Of a stretch of 10,737 bases of DNA, positions 1 through 5,573 are shown piece after piece. The stretch is from contig CAMLCW010000168.1 of NCBI GenBank assembly GCA_946478645.1, positions 1 to 10,737 on the forward strand, written 5' to 3'. This stretch comes from an uncultured Variovorax sp. (GTDB taxonomy: Bacteria; Pseudomonadota; Gammaproteobacteria; Burkholderiales; Burkholderiaceae). Both the position numbers and the translations under genes were made by a program. The notes beneath the pieces are model-generated. The model made no database searches. It was not told where the DNA came from and saw only the letters and a program-made list of their open reading frames with translations. Position 1 is the first letter of the stretch. Each line of letters starts with the position of its first letter.

Positions 1-2
1 TC

Positions 3-326
3 GCGAGCCTGCTCAAGAAGGGCGAGCGCGTGGTGCGCGTGAAGTACGGCGTCGATGAAGACGTGTGCAACGGCGACCATGCCTGCATCCGCCTCTCGGG
101 CTGCCCCACGCTCACGCTCAAGGACAACCCCGATCCGCTCAAGGTCGACCCGGTGGCCACGGTAATCGACGGTTGCGTGGGCTGCGGCCTGTGCGGCGCC
201 AACGCGCATGCGGCCACGCTGTGCCCGAGCTTCTACCGCGCCGAGGTGGTGCAGAACCCGAAGTGGCACGAGCGGCTGCTGCACGGCCTGCGCAGCGCCG
301 TCGTGCGTGCGCTGCAACCGGCATGA
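3..326 (+). CDS. iorA: Indolepyruvate ferredoxin oxidoreductase, alpha subunit (C-terminal part only)
   Basis: This is the C-terminal end of a gene that begins before the window; the frame is open from base 3. The enzyme family converts arylpyruvates (indolepyruvate, phenylpyruvate and similar) plus CoA to arylacetyl-CoA and CO2, passing electrons to ferredoxin. What is visible is the family's ferredoxin-like tail: a first cysteine group (VCNGDHACIRLSGCP) and then a CVGCGLCG cluster followed by a further LCPSF cysteine, the spacing expected for iron-sulfur cluster binding. The thiamine-diphosphate core lies upstream and is not seen. The beta-subunit gene follows after 145 bases, which fits a two-gene enzyme. 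A GTG at 30 is only an internal codon, because the frame continues upstream with no stop. The family assignment is firm; the substrate is not shown. Confidence 0.88.
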   Translation, partial: ASLLKKGERVVRVKYGVDEDVCNGDHACIRLSGCPTLTLKDNPDPLKVDPVATVIDGCVGCGLCGANAHAATLCPSFYRAEVVQNPKWHERLLHGLRSAVVRALQPA

Positions 327-348
327 ATATCAATCGGCCTTCCGCATG

Positions 349-462
349 GCTCCCTCCCCCTCCGGGGGAGGGCTGGGGTGGGGGCACGCGGCCTGTCCGC
401 CGCAGCAACCGCATCGAGCGCCGGAAGCCCCCATCCCTGCCTTCCCCCAAAGGGGGAAGGAG
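349..462. repeat. REP-like paired-hairpin intergenic repeat
   Basis: Two short perfect hairpins face each other between the iorA and iorB genes. The left one pairs 352-360 with 364-372 (CCCTCCCCC / GGGGGAGGG, loop TCC). The right one pairs 440-448 with 452-460 (CCTTCCCCC / GGGGGAAGG, loop AAA). Flanking inner arms at 373-385 and 427-439 are also inverted copies of each other, with about 11 of 13 positions matching. The whole unit is therefore a large imperfect palindrome, like a REP pair or BIME. From memory, G/C-rich elements of this look are scattered through Comamonadaceae genomes; the copy number here cannot be checked from one window. It carries no gene. Confidence 0.75.
457..462 (+). 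promoter_or_regulatory. Ribosome binding site of iorB, inside the repeat's right arm
   Basis: AAGGAG lies nine bases before the ATG at 472, and no other good Shine-Dalgarno sequence is near. Its first four bases (457-460) are the 3' strand of the repeat's right hairpin, so the repeat both supplies this site and could hide it. It decides the start at 472 over the in-frame ATG at 484. Confidence 0.7.
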
Positions 463-471
463 CCTCAACCA

Positions 472-2094
472 ATGAAACCCACCATGGATCACACCCAACC
501 CATCACCCTGCTCGTCTGCGCCCTCGGCGGCGAAGGCGGCGGCGTGCTGACCGAATGGCTGGTCGAGACCGCGCGCCATGCGGGCTACGCGGTGCAGAGC
601 ACGTCGATACCGGGCGTCGCGCAGCGCACCGGCGCCACCACCTACTACATCGAGGTGTTCCCCGTGCCGCTCGCGCAGCTCGGCGGCCGGCGCCCCGTGT
701 TCAGCCTGAGCCCGGTGCCCGGCACGCTCGACGCGATCGTCTCGTCGGAGCTGCTGGAGACAGCGCGCCAGATCGGCAACGGCATGAGCGCGCCCCAGCG
801 CACGCTGGTCATCAGCTCGTCGGCGCGCATCCTCACCACGGCCGAGCGCATGGTGCCGGGCGACGGCCGGGCCGACGCCGAGCGGCTGGTCGAGGTGGTC
901 AAGGCCTTCAGCCGCGAGCATCACATGCTCGACATGAGCGCCCTCGCGCGCGAGGCCGGCACGGTGGTGAGCGCCGTGATGCTCGGCGCCATCGCGGGCA
1001 GCGGGCTGTTTCCGTTCCCGCGCGAGGCCTACGAGCACGTGGTGCGCGGCGGCAGCGCCCCTGAGAAGCTCGGCAAGATGGCCGCGGCCAGCCTGCGCGG
1101 CTTCGCGGCCGCGTTCGAGGCGGTGCATGCACCGCGGGCGCAGGCCGCGTTCGTGAGCAGCGTGCTCGCAACCGAAGGCAGCGATGCGCCGCCGCCCGCG
1201 CGCGCGCTGCCGGCCGAACTCGCGCAGCGTTTTCCGCCGGCAGTGCACGACATCCTCGCGCTCGGCCATGCGCGCGTGATCGACTACCAGGACAGCGCCT
1301 ATGGCGCGCTCTATGCCGACCGGCTTGCGCGCATCCTCGACGCCGAGCGCGCCGCCGATCCGGCCGGCGCGCACGGCTTTGCCGTCACGCGCGAGGCCGC
1401 GCGCTGGCTCGCACTGTGGATGGCCTTCGACGACATCGTGCGAGTGGCGGCGCTCAAGGGCCGCGCGAGCCGCGCCGAGCGTGTGCGCGCCGAGGCGCGT
1501 GCGGGCAGCGACGACATCGTGAAGGTCTACGACCACTTCAAGCCCGGCTCGGCCGAGTTCGCCGCGCTGCTGCCGCCCGCGCTGGCGCGCCGCGTGGCGG
1601 GCTGGGACAAAAGACGGCAGGCGCGCGGCCGCGAACCGTGGTCGATGCCGCTCAAGGTCGGCAGCCATTCGGTGCTGGGCATGGCGTCGCTGCGGCTGCT
1701 GGCTTCGCTCAAGTGGCTGCGCCGCCGCGGCAGCCGCTTCGCCGAGGAGCAGGCGCTGATCGAGCGCTGGCTCGCGGCCGTGGCGCGCGGCACGCGCGAG
1801 GGCTGGGCGCTCGGGCGCGAGCTGGCGCTGTGCGGCCGGCTCATCAAGGGCTATGGCAGCACCAACGAACGCGGCAAGCACAACCTGCTGCACGTGATCG
1901 ACGCGCTTGCGCAGCGTGCGGGCATGGCGCCCGCGGCGCGTGCCGAGGCGATTGCCGCGGCCCGCGAGGCGGCGCTCGCGGACGAGGGCGGCAAGGCGCT
2001 CGATGCGGCGCTGGTGCGCCATGGCGCGGCGCCGCGGCCGGTGCAGGCTCAACCCATCCGCTGGATGAAGCGCCCGCCGCCGCTCAAGGCTTGA
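472..2094 (+). CDS. iorB: Indolepyruvate oxidoreductase, beta subunit (long form)
   Basis: This 540-residue protein is the partner subunit of the 2-oxoacid:ferredoxin oxidoreductase whose alpha subunit ends at 326. Residues about 12-215 form the pyruvate ferredoxin oxidoreductase gamma-type domain, starting with a glycine-rich loop (CALGGEGGGVL) and continuing with a family-like segment (SIPGVAQRTGATTYY). Classical archaeal IorB subunits stop near 200 residues. Here a mainly helical C-terminal half of about 300 residues follows, rich in Ala and Arg, of the kind found in long proteobacterial IorB proteins (I believe the DUF6537 region; not searched). The start at 472 is chosen for the AAGGAG nine bases upstream; ATG 484 is a weaker alternative. 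The receptor gene begins 24 bases after the stop, so it is probably in the same operon. The cytoplasmic heteromer should yield acyl-CoA esters from aromatic 2-oxo acids. Confidence 0.87.
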   Translation: MKPTMDHTQPITLLVCALGGEGGGVLTEWLVETARHAGYAVQSTSIPGVAQRTGATTYYIEVFPVPLAQLGGRRPVFSLSPVPGTLDAIVSSELLETARQIGNGMSAPQRTLVISSSARILTTAERMVPGDGRADAERLVEVVKAFSREHHMLDMSALAREAGTVVSAVMLGAIAGSGLFPFPREAYEHVVRGGSAPEKLGKMAAASLRGFAAAFEAVHAPRAQAAFVSSVLATEGSDAPPPARALPAELAQRFPPAVHDILALGHARVIDYQDSAYGALYADRLARILDAERAADPAGAHGFAVTREAARWLALWMAFDDIVRVAALKGRASRAERVRAEARAGSDDIVKVYDHFKPGSAEFAALLPPALARRVAGWDKRRQARGREPWSMPLKVGSHSVLGMASLRLLASLKWLRRRGSRFAEEQALIERWLAAVARGTREGWALGRELALCGRLIKGYGSTNERGKHNLLHVIDALAQRAGMAPAARAEAIAAAREAALADEGGKALDAALVRHGAAPRPVQAQPIRWMKRPPPLKA

Positions 2095-2118
2095 TTTCAG
2101 AAAAAAAGGAGACACACG

Positions 2119-3102
2119 ATGTTCATCAACCCCACGCACCTGCTGCGGCGCCTCGGCCTGCCGTGGCTCGCGGCCGCCGCGCTGCTCGCGCCGGCGCATG
2201 CCGCCGACTATCCGTCCAAGCCGGTCAAGGTGATCGTCAATTTCCCGGCCGGCGGCGCGGCCGACCAGATCGCACGCGCCGTCGCACAGCCGCTGCAGGA
2301 GTTGCTGAAGCAGCCCGTGGTGATCGAGAACCGCGCCGGCGCCAACGGCAACCTCGGCGGCGAGGTGGTCGCGCGCGCACCCGCCGACGGCTACACGCTG
2401 CTCATGAGCTCGGGCGGCATGGTGTCGGTGAATCCGCACATCTACCAGCGCATGAGCTTCGACCCGGCGAAGGACCTGACGCCAGTGGCCGCGGCCGCGC
2501 GCGTGCTGGTGTTCCTGGTCGCGCGCCCCTCGCTGCCGCCGACCGACGTGGCGCAGTTCATCGCGCACCTGAAGGCCAACCCGGGCAAGCTGTCGTACGG
2601 GTCGCCCGGCAACGGCAGCTCGCCGCACCTCGCGGGCGAGATGTTCAAGAGCCAGGCCGGCGTGTTCGCGCTGCACGTGCCCTACCGCGGCGCCGCGCCG
2701 GCGCTGCAGGACCTGCTGGCCGGGCAGATCGACTACGCCTTCGACCCCGGCATCGGGCTCGGGCAGGTGCGCGCGGGCAAGCTGCGGCTGCTCGCGGTGG
2801 GCAGCCCCAAGCGCTCGGCGCTGTTCCCGCAGGTGCCGACGCTCGACGAGGCCGGCCTGCGCGGCTTCGATGCCGACACCGTGTTCGGCTTCTATGCGCC
2901 GGCCGGCACGCCGCCCGAGGTGGTGGCGCTGCTCAACACGCAGATCAACCGCACGCTCGCGATGCCGGCCGTGCAGGAGCGCATCGCGGCGCTCGGCGGC
3001 GAGGCGCTGCCCGGTTCGCCGGCCGCGTTCCAGCAACGCGCCGCGGCCGATTCCGAGCGCTTCGGCGCGCTGATCCGCGAGCGGAAGATCGCCTCCGACT
3101 GA
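2119..3102 (+). CDS. TctC/Bug-family periplasmic solute-binding protein
   Basis: A 327-residue secreted receptor of the tripartite tricarboxylate transporter family (TctC, called Bug in Bordetella). Residues 1-28 are a signal peptide: an RR pair, a hydrophobic stretch (WLAAAALLAP) and a cleavage site after AHA, leaving a mature start at ADYPSKPVK. Family signatures follow in order: VNFPAGGAADQIAR near the ligand loop, ENRAGANGNLGG, DGYTLL, YGSPGNGSSPHLAGE, VPYRGAAPALQDLL and PTLDEAGL. Length is typical. A clear AAGGAG lies seven bases before the start. No TctA or TctB membrane genes are in the window; orphan receptors are common in Burkholderiales. Its stop overlaps the next start (TGATG), so it is translated together with the hydroxy-acid dehydrogenase. 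Ligands of the family are mostly carboxylates, including aromatic ones (TphC binds terephthalate), so an aromatic hydroxy acid is plausible here but not proven. Confidence 0.92.
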   Translation: MFINPTHLLRRLGLPWLAAAALLAPAHAADYPSKPVKVIVNFPAGGAADQIARAVAQPLQELLKQPVVIENRAGANGNLGGEVVARAPADGYTLLMSSGGMVSVNPHIYQRMSFDPAKDLTPVAAAARVLVFLVARPSLPPTDVAQFIAHLKANPGKLSYGSPGNGSSPHLAGEMFKSQAGVFALHVPYRGAAPALQDLLAGQIDYAFDPGIGLGQVRAGKLRLLAVGSPKRSALFPQVPTLDEAGLRGFDADTVFGFYAPAGTPPEVVALLNTQINRTLAMPAVQERIAALGGEALPGSPAAFQQRAAADSERFGALIRERKIASD

Positions 3103-4289
3103 TGATGCTGCTCAACGTGGACGACCACCGGCGCCAGGCGCGCCGGGTGCTGCCGCGGCTGGTGTTCGACTATGTCGACGGCGGCGCGGAAGACGAACGC
3201 TGCATGCAGCGCAACCTCGACGCGCTCGCGGCGCTGCCGCTGGTGCCCGAATGCCTGCGCGACACCCGCGCCATGGACATCGGCATCGAACTCTTCGAGC
3301 GCCGCTGGCAGGCGCCTTTCGCGGTCGCGCCGATCGGCCTTGCGGGCCTGGTGCGCCCGCGCGCCGATGCGCTGATGGCGCGCGCCGCGCAGGCCGCGGG
3401 CGTGCCCTTCATTCTCTCGACCGCGTCGAACACCCGCATCGAGGACGTGCGCGCGGCCGCGCCCGACGCCATGCTCTGGATGCAGCTCTACGTGATGGGC
3501 GAGCGCGCGATCGCCGAGCGCGTGGTGCGGCGCGCCCGCGCGGCGGGTTTCGAGGCGTTGGTGCTCACGGTCGACGTACCGGTGGGCGGGCTGCGCGAGC
3601 GCGACCTGCGCCACGGCTTCCGCGTGCCGATGCGCCTTTCGCCGCGCACGCTGGCCGACATGGCACTGCACCCCGCATGGCTGCTGCGGCAGGCGCGCGG
3701 CGGCACGCCGCAGTTCGTCAACCTGCTGCCCGACGACGATGCGCCCGTCGATGCCCAGGCCCAGGCCGCGCTGCTCTCGCGCACGATGGACCGCAGCCTC
3801 ACCTGGGAAAGCCTGGGCTGGCTGCGCAGCCTCTGGAACGGGCCGCTGCTGGTCAAGGGCCTGCTCGGCGCCGCCGATGCGCGGCGGGCGCTGCAGCACG
3901 GCGCCGACGGCATCGTGGTGTCGAACCACGGCGGGCGCCAGCTCGATGCGGCCCCGGCCAGCATCGGCGCGCTGCCCGCGATCCTCGACGCCGTGGGCGG
4001 CCGCATCCCAGTGCTGGTGGACGGCGGCATCCGGCGCGGCAGCGACGTGGTGAAGGCGCTCGCGCTCGGTGCGCGCGCGGCGCTGGTGGGACGGGCGCCG
4101 CTGTTCGGCCTCGCGAGCGGCGGCGAAGACGGCGCGCGTGCCGTGCTGCAGCTGCTGGCGGCCGAAACCGAACGCACCATGACGCTCGTGGGCACCGCCT
4201 GCGTCGACGAACTCGGACCGCGCCACGTCGACCGGCCCGAGCCGGTGGCCTCACCCTCGCCCCGGCTCGCAACGAGAATGAGCGCATGA
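3102..4289 (+). CDS. FMN-dependent alpha-hydroxy-acid dehydrogenase/oxidase (mandelate/lactate type)
   Basis: A 395-residue enzyme of the glycolate oxidase / L-lactate dehydrogenase / mandelate dehydrogenase family, which oxidises an L-2-hydroxy acid to the 2-oxo acid using FMN. All the expected active-site residues appear: Tyr24 (DYVDGGAED), Tyr130 (WMQLYV), Thr156 (LTVDVP), Arg165/Arg167 (GLRERDLRHGF), Lys252 (LVKG), the catalytic His276 with Arg279 (SNHGGRQLD), and the FMN-phosphate region from Asp307 (VDGGIRRGSDV, then VGRAPL). The start is the ATG at 3102, which shares bases with the receptor's TGA; a second ATG follows at once at 3105. Its own stop overlaps the thioesterase start (ATGA). 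The segment between about residues 170 and 230, which anchors membrane-bound members, is only moderately hydrophobic, so location is unsure. The substrate is not shown; context favours an aromatic 2-hydroxy acid feeding the oxidoreductase upstream. Confidence 0.93.
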   Translation: MMLLNVDDHRRQARRVLPRLVFDYVDGGAEDERCMQRNLDALAALPLVPECLRDTRAMDIGIELFERRWQAPFAVAPIGLAGLVRPRADALMARAAQAAGVPFILSTASNTRIEDVRAAAPDAMLWMQLYVMGERAIAERVVRRARAAGFEALVLTVDVPVGGLRERDLRHGFRVPMRLSPRTLADMALHPAWLLRQARGGTPQFVNLLPDDDAPVDAQAQAALLSRTMDRSLTWESLGWLRSLWNGPLLVKGLLGAADARRALQHGADGIVVSNHGGRQLDAAPASIGALPAILDAVGGRIPVLVDGGIRRGSDVVKALALGARAALVGRAPLFGLASGGEDGARAVLQLLAAETERTMTLVGTACVDELGPRHVDRPEPVASPSPRLATRMSA

Positions 4290-4738
4290 CCCCAAGCAGC
4301 AACAACGACACTTCCATCGTCTACACCGTGCGCGTCGAATTCGGCGACTGCGACCCGGCCGGCATCGTGTGGTTTCCCAACTTCTTCCGCTGGATCGATG
4401 CGGCCTCGCGCCACTTCTTTGCCGAATGCGGTGTGCCGCGCTGGGAGGAAACCGCCACCACGCTCGGCGTGATCGGCACGCCGCTGGTCGACACCCACAC
4501 GCGCTTCGTCAAGGCCGCCAGCTACGGCGACACCTTGCAGGTGGCGGTGCGCGTGACCGAGTGGCGCGAGAAGAGCTTCGTGCAGGCCTACCGCGTCACG
4601 CGCGGCGACGACCTGATCCTCGAATGCGAGGAGGTGCGCATCTTCGCGGCCAGGCGCGAAGGTGGCGGCATCCGCGCGGTGCCGATCCCGCCCCAGATCC
4701 GGGCGCTGTGCGAGGCGCCCGGCAGCCCGGCTGCTTAG
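4286..4738 (+). CDS. 4-hydroxybenzoyl-CoA-type thioesterase (hotdog fold)
   Basis: A 150-residue acyl-CoA thioesterase. The N-terminal segment EFGDCDPAGIVWFP is almost identical to the catalytic segment of the Pseudomonas CBS3 4-hydroxybenzoyl-CoA thioesterase as I recall it, with Asp23 here matching its catalytic Asp17. Further shared-looking segments are RWIDAASRHFF, VIGTPLV and EWREKSFVQ. It therefore belongs to the class I 4-HBT hotdog family rather than the YbgC or PaaI branches, although neither alternative was tested by alignment. It hydrolyses an aromatic acyl-CoA to free acid and CoA in the cytoplasm. The ATG at 4286 overlaps the previous stop, so translation is coupled to the hydroxy-acid dehydrogenase. 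This fits removal of CoA from the product of the indolepyruvate-type oxidoreductase. The true substrate (benzoyl-, hydroxybenzoyl- or arylacetyl-CoA) is inference. Confidence 0.9.
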   Translation: MTPSSNNDTSIVYTVRVEFGDCDPAGIVWFPNFFRWIDAASRHFFAECGVPRWEETATTLGVIGTPLVDTHTRFVKAASYGDTLQVAVRVTEWREKSFVQAYRVTRGDDLILECEEVRIFAARREGGGIRAVPIPPQIRALCEAPGSPAA

Positions 4739-4741
4739 AAT
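4736..4741 (+). promoter_or_regulatory. Possible -10 element for the small lipoprotein gene
   Basis: TAGAAT, five of six matches to TATAAT, overlaps the thioesterase stop codon and ends six bases before the ATG at 4748. No Shine-Dalgarno sequence is present before that ATG, so a leaderless or nearly leaderless transcript is possible. No convincing -35 is seen, which keeps confidence low. Confidence 0.35.
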
Positions 4742-4747
4742 GGCCGC

Positions 4748-4960
4748 ATGACCTGGCGCATTCTTCTCCTCCCGCTCGCATTGCTCGCCGCCGCCGGTTG
4801 CGCGGCTCCCAACGAAGTGGTGCCGCTGGGCGGCGGCGCCTTGCGTGCGATGTCGTATGTGCAGGCCGACGACTACTGCCGCGCGCGCAACGCCACGCCG
4901 AAGTGGCTCGGCAAGGCACAGGCCGAGCAGGGCGTGCGGTTCGAGTGCACGCGCGACTGA
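4748..4960 (+). CDS. Small predicted lipoprotein (70 aa)
   Basis: A short protein with a clear lipoprotein signal: MTWR, a hydrophobic stretch (ILLLPLALLAA) and a lipobox ending at Cys18 (LAAAGC). The mature part would be only 53 residues, with two further cysteines (DDYCRAR and FECTRD) that could form a disulfide in the periplasm. Residue +2 after the cysteine is Ala, which gives no inner-membrane retention signal and so suggests the outer membrane. It starts nine bases after the thioesterase stop but lacks a ribosome binding site. A TAGAAT hexamer just upstream hints at its own leaderless transcript. I do not recognise the family. Its link to the aromatic-acid genes is only positional. Confidence 0.72.
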   Translation: MTWRILLLPLALLAAAGCAAPNEVVPLGGGALRAMSYVQADDYCRARNATPKWLGKAQAEQGVRFECTRD

Positions 4961-4984
4961 CCTTCGTTATGTCCGGCCTTCGGG

Positions 4985-5013
4985 TTGACGGGGCCATGAT
5001 GCGGTGCAACAAT
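4985..5013 (+). promoter_or_regulatory. Sigma70-like promoter for the small Q-rich protein gene
   Basis: TTGACG at 4985-4990 (five of six to the -35 consensus) is followed after exactly 17 bases by AACAAT at 5008-5013 (four of six to the -10 consensus). Transcription would begin near 5020 and give a leader of about 250 nt before the gene at 5272. No other pair of similar quality was noticed in this gap. Confidence 0.5.
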
Positions 5014-5019
5014 TGTGAA

Positions 5020-5271
5020 ATCTTCACTTCGGAGCCTCGTGCGTGGACAGTGCCAGTTGGATCAGTGACAAGACGCGTGCCTCGGCAGGCGTGACACACC
5101 CGGCTCTCTAGCGCAGGCTTCTTCCGCGCTGCAGCCCGTGTGCCCGCAGCGCGCCCTTGCCTTCACGGCAAGCGGCTCCCTCCCGATGTTCGTTCGTTCT
5201 CGTCGCTGACGTTTCAAGTCAGCTTGCGTGGTCATGCCACGAGGTTTCCCTCTTCGCGAAGGAGCCTTGTC
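5020..5271 (+). promoter_or_regulatory. Long structured 5' leader of the 71-residue protein gene
   Basis: About 250 bases without a supported gene. Several hairpins can be drawn. ACGC 5073-5076 pairs with GCGT 5089-5092, with an inner TGC/GCA stem and a CTCG loop. GCTGAC 5205-5210 pairs with GTCAGC 5218-5223. CGTGG 5227-5231 pairs with CCACG 5237-5241. CTCTT 5250-5254 pairs with AGGAG 5260-5264 through one G-U pair and so covers the ribosome binding site. An alternative GAGG 5241-5244 / CCTC 5249-5252 pairing excludes that last hairpin. It matches no riboswitch class that I recognise. It may be a regulatory RNA leader, but pairing drawn by eye in GC-rich DNA is weak evidence. Confidence 0.4.
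5259..5264 (+). promoter_or_regulatory. Ribosome binding site of the 71-residue protein gene
   Basis: A perfect AAGGAG lies seven bases before the ATG at 5272. It selects that start over an in-frame ATG at 5140, which would add 44 residues of untypical composition. Five of its six bases can pair with CTCTT at 5250-5254. Confidence 0.75.
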
Positions 5272-5487
5272 ATGCGTCAGTTTCACCGTCGTCCGTTGCA
5301 GCAGCAACAAGAACAGCAGCAAGCCGTGCAGCCGCAGGCGGGCTCGGTGCGCGCGCCGGGCCTTGCCGCGCCCGCTACCGAGGCACCGGGTGCGGCGCTC
5401 GACCAGGCCGCCGCGCTGTGGACGACACGGCGCATTCGCAGCTATTTGCGCCTGGTCGATGCCTCGTCGGAGCCGTCGCAGCGCTGA
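5272..5487 (+). CDS. Hypothetical 71-residue Q-rich small protein
   Basis: I do not recognise this protein. It opens with a basic stretch (MRQFHRRP), then a glutamine tract (LQQQQEQQQAVQPQ), then an Ala/Pro/Gly-rich linker (about residues 22-43), and ends with a possible helix carrying an arginine cluster (LWTTRRIRSYLRLVDASS, about 49-66). There is no signal peptide, membrane segment or cysteine. Support for a real gene is good on the DNA side: a perfect AAGGAG seven bases upstream, a promoter candidate about 260 bases upstream, and a strong terminator 22 bases after the stop, so it looks like a single-gene transcript. The net positive charge and low-complexity middle would suit a nucleic-acid-associated or otherwise flexible small protein, but that is a guess. 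Convergent to the aldehyde dehydrogenase gene. Confidence 0.65.
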   Translation: MRQFHRRPLQQQQEQQQAVQPQAGSVRAPGLAAPATEAPGAALDQAAALWTTRRIRSYLRLVDASSEPSQR

Positions 5488-5501
5488 GCGCCAGGCGACA
5501 C

Positions 5502-5544
5502 AAAAAAAGCGGCACCGCGCTTGCGCGATGCCGCTTTTTTTTTT
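5502..5544. terminator. Bidirectional intrinsic terminator
   Basis: GCGGCA 5509-5514 pairs with TGCCGC 5529-5534, then after one C/A mismatch CGCG 5516-5519 pairs with CGCG 5524-5527 around a CTTG loop. Ten Ts follow on the + strand (5535-5544) and seven As precede (5502-5508), giving a T run on the - strand as well. It sits between the stops of two convergent genes (5487 and 5574) and should end both transcripts. Confidence 0.92.
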
Positions 5545-5573
5545 CAGCGCGGCACGGATGCCGCGCCGGCGCC

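Noticed and set aside
30..326. A separate short ferredoxin gene starting at GTG 30
   Set aside because: The frame is open to the window edge, and the cysteine-rich region matches the C-terminal tail of the oxidoreductase alpha subunit.
139..3036. Very long open frame (965 codons) on the - strand opposite iorB and the receptor gene
   Set aside because: It is an antisense shadow of GC-rich coding DNA: the translation is dominated by Arg, Ala, His and Gly without domains, while the opposite strand has clear families, a signal peptide and ribosome binding sites.
5020..5271. A known riboswitch, tRNA or other catalogued RNA in the leader
   Set aside because: No class-specific conserved core or cloverleaf could be recognised by eye, so only an unnamed structured leader is reported.
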